Source of the DNA: Candidatus Gastranaerophilales bacterium
Lineage (GTDB): Bacteria; Cyanobacteriota; Vampirovibrionia; Gastranaerophilales; Gastranaerophilaceae
Length of the DNA: 9,531 nt
Reading direction: 5' to 3'
NCBI GenBank assembly: GCA_944323585.1
Contig: CALUTA010000052.1
Coordinates: forward strand, 1-9,531
Numbering within the stretch: position 1 is the stretch's first letter; each line of letters starts with the position of its first letter. Under the pieces are notes generated by a model, which ran no database searches, was not told where the DNA came from, and worked only from the letters and a program-made list of their open reading frames with translations. The position numbers were made by a program, and so were the translations under genes. Shown here piece after piece: positions 7,833 to 9,531 of the stretch.

Positions 7833-7874
7833 AATAAAAAACAAGGGGTGATAAAACGCTCCTTGTTTTTTATT
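7833..7874 (+). terminator. Strong, probably bidirectional intrinsic terminator
   Basis: AATAAAAAACAAGG (7833-7846) and CCTTGTTTTTTATT (7861-7874) are perfect 14-nt inverted copies. Four more pairs (two G-C and two G-U) extend the stem inward, leaving the loop ATAAAA (7851-7856). The T-run serves the oxidoreductase gene on the + strand, and the matching A-run would serve transcription from the other side. It begins 6 nt after the stop codon. Confidence 0.9.
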
Positions 7875-7893
7875 AGCCAATGTAATTTTTAAG

Positions 7894-7902
7894 TGATATA
7901 AT
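7894..7902 (+). promoter_or_regulatory. Extended -10 promoter of the histidine kinase gene
   Basis: TGATATAAT gives TGN (7894-7896) directly before a perfect TATAAT (7897-7902). The -35 region at 17-18 nt spacing (about 7873-7879) does not resemble TTGACA, which extended -10 promoters tolerate. Transcription would begin about 7 nt after the hexamer, at or close to A7909, the first base of the kinase ATG. Confidence 0.65.
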
Positions 7903-7908
7903 TTAAGC

Positions 7909-9531
7909 ATGGGACAAAAGGTTAGTTTAACAACGCAAAACAGATTGATTATTACAGGGCTTATTTTGAGTACCGTTTTAATAGTTCTTATCGCTGTTTT
8001 TGCCATTATTAATATCCAAAAAAAACTCAATGACGGATACAAAAGTTTCGGTCAGGTAATCTCAAAAATGCTTGCTATAGAGAGCATTGAGTTGACAAAC
8101 GGCCTGAGCAATATTAATACAAATCAGACACTCAAAAATCATGCCGAAAGTATCCTTAAAAGCCACAATGACATTGTCCTAATCGAATTTCGGGACAAAG
8201 ACGGAAATGTAATCTATTCAGGCAAAAACGATACTCACAAAAACATAAAAAAGGCGAATATTACGGTTACTTCCCCTTTAGAAGGAATTAAAAATGGAAA
8301 CGTTACAACTCTCGGAACAGTAACAGTAGCTCTTTCCGGCAATGTAATCAGTCAGATTTCATCAACGACACGGGCTTCCTTACTATTTGTCTTTGTAATT
8401 GCCTGGGTAGTGTTTGCCTTTGTAATTCTGATAAACACCTACTTAATCACCCGTGAACTCAGAATTCTTCAGGAAGGTGTAAAAAAGATTTCTACCGGTG
8501 AATTCGGCTATAAAATTGAAGATCAGGACGTTTCAAATGAGGTTAAGGAATTATTCAACGAATTCAACGACATGTCTAACCGTCTTCACATATATGAAGA
8601 GCAAAATATTGAACAACTTACACTTGAAAAGAATAAACTCGAAGCCGTTTTAATGAGCATTGCAAACGGAGTTGTTGTATGCGACAACAATGACAAAGTT
8701 GTCCTTGTCAATAACCACGCACAAAAACTCCTTGAAGTAAGTGAGAATGCGCTTCTCAACACAGAAATCCAACAATACTGCGACACTGACGGAAGCTTCT
8801 GTTTTAAAGATAAAATTGAACAGTTTAAAGATACACCGCTTGAGATTATTGCATCAAAACCTATAGAATTTAACATTACGATAGATAAAAGAATTATCAA
8901 ATCAATAATTTCGCCGATGTTTACCAGAAGCAATGATTATGTCGGATATATTATTGTATTAATTGACGTTACTAAAGAAACTGAAATGGAACAAATGAGA
9001 GCACATTTTATCTCAAATGTTTCGCATGAATTGAGAACACCCGTAACTGTCTTAAGAAGCTACATAGATACGCTTTACAATTACGGAAACGAATTTGACT
9101 ATGAAACTCAGAAAGAATTTATAGGAACAATCAATCAGGAAATTATAAGGCTAAACAGAATGGTAAATGACATTCTGGACTTTTCAAAACTTGAAGCGGA
9201 CACAGTGCTTGAAAAAGAGCCTGTAAATATTGTTCGTCTGGTTGAGGAATGTGCAAATCAGATGAATGTTTTGACTGAAGAACATCATCTGACAATAGAA
9301 ATTTCCAAAGACGGCGAAATTCCGGACATTGAATTGAACTACGACAGTATAGAACGAGCTTTAACTAATCTTCTGTCAAATGCAATCAAGTATTCGCCGG
9401 AAAACGGCAAAATTACGGTTAAGATTGAAAACCTAAAAGACACCGATGAAGTTAAGGTTAGCGTAACAGATCAGGGCTGCGGTATTGCGCCAGAACATCA
9501 AAAGAAAATTTTCGACAGATTTTATCGTGTT
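7909..9531 (+). CDS. Transmembrane sensor histidine kinase (WalK/PhoR-like), cut by window end
   Basis: The open frame runs 541 codons to the last base without a stop, so the C-terminus lies outside. Two hydrophobic segments (about 12-36 and 156-180) enclose an extracytoplasmic sensor region of some 120 residues. A HAMP linker (about 178-232) and a PAS-like domain (about 241-355) follow. Next comes the dimerisation domain with the H-box SNVSHELRTP, phospho-acceptor His373. The ATPase domain shows the N-box NLLSNAIKYS (from 487), the G1 box DQGCGIA (521-527) and the F-box FDRFYR (535-540); the G2 box would come next. This is the layout of WalK/PhoR-type kinases. The ligand is unknown and no response regulator is in view. 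ATG 7909 is the only good start: an in-frame TGA sits at 7894, and the next in-frame ATG lies after the first membrane segment. No Shine-Dalgarno is present. Confidence 0.9.
   Translation, partial: MGQKVSLTTQNRLIITGLILSTVLIVLIAVFAIINIQKKLNDGYKSFGQVISKMLAIESIELTNGLSNINTNQTLKNHAESILKSHNDIVLIEFRDKDGNVIYSGKNDTHKNIKKANITVTSPLEGIKNGNVTTLGTVTVALSGNVISQISSTTRASLLFVFVIAWVVFAFVILINTYLITRELRILQEGVKKISTGEFGYKIEDQDVSNEVKELFNEFNDMSNRLHIYEEQNIEQLTLEKNKLEAVLMSIANGVVVCDNNDKVVLVNNHAQKLLEVSENALLNTEIQQYCDTDGSFCFKDKIEQFKDTPLEIIASKPIEFNITIDKRIIKSIISPMFTRSNDYVGYIIVLIDVTKETEMEQMRAHFISNVSHELRTPVTVLRSYIDTLYNYGNEFDYETQKEFIGTINQEIIRLNRMVNDILDFSKLEADTVLEKEPVNIVRLVEECANQMNVLTEEHHLTIEISKDGEIPDIELNYDSIERALTNLLSNAIKYSPENGKITVKIENLKDTDEVKVSVTDQGCGIAPEHQKKIFDRFYRV

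Noticed and set aside
7788..8042. 84-codon minus-strand frame across the oxidoreductase-kinase junction
   Set aside because: It runs through the strong hairpin terminator and the kinase promoter and overlaps two clear genes.
8586..8933. 115-codon minus-strand frame, Ser/Leu-rich
   Set aside because: It is fully antisense to the PAS region of the histidine kinase, which has clear domain motifs in its own frame.

Overview
The window is AT-rich bacterial DNA with every supported gene on the + strand. It reads as ordinary chromosome: there is no transposase, integrase, phage gene, CRISPR array, rRNA or tRNA that I can see. The SMC protein opens with a stretch that resembles my recollection of cyanobacterial SMCs (IPLLEGF, GPNGSGKSNIID, LLFALGL-type wording). 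A membrane-anchored matrixin-like protease with TPRs lies next door. Together with the low GC these suggest a non-photosynthetic relative of Cyanobacteria (Vampirovibrionia/Melainabacteria, e.g. Gastranaerophilales). This placement is an inference from remembered family features, not a measured phylogeny.

Layout. Positions 1-216 hold a T-rich tract, an intrinsic terminator (51-77) that probably ends an unseen upstream gene, and a strong sigma70-type promoter (160-188) with an RBS for smc. Positions 217-5022 encode the complete condensin Smc-ScpA-ScpB: smc and scpA are 2 nt apart, and scpA and scpB overlap by 26 nt. A fourth gene (5000-6325) overlaps scpB by 23 nt. It encodes an N-terminally membrane-anchored, matrixin-like zinc metalloprotease with C-terminal TPRs. 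A 124-nt gap with short inverted repeats but no clear terminator leads to a FAD-dependent oxidoreductase of uncharacterised role (6450-7826). That gene is closed by a very good, probably bidirectional, hairpin terminator (7833-7874). From 7909 a transmembrane sensor histidine kinase runs off the right edge. It is preceded by a perfect extended -10 element placed so that transcription should start at or near the ATG itself.

How the genes work together. Smc, ScpA (kleisin) and ScpB form one chromosome-organising ATPase complex, and their tight packing supports coordinated synthesis. The protease is coupled to them by overlap but faces the opposite side of the membrane, so co-expression does not show a shared job. 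The oxidoreductase and the kinase look like separate transcription units.

I do not see a clearly new multi-gene system. The points most worth a second look are the four-gene condensin-protease operon, the one-residue-longer zinc motif of the protease, the cysteine cluster in the oxidoreductase, and the predicted leaderless mRNA of the kinase.
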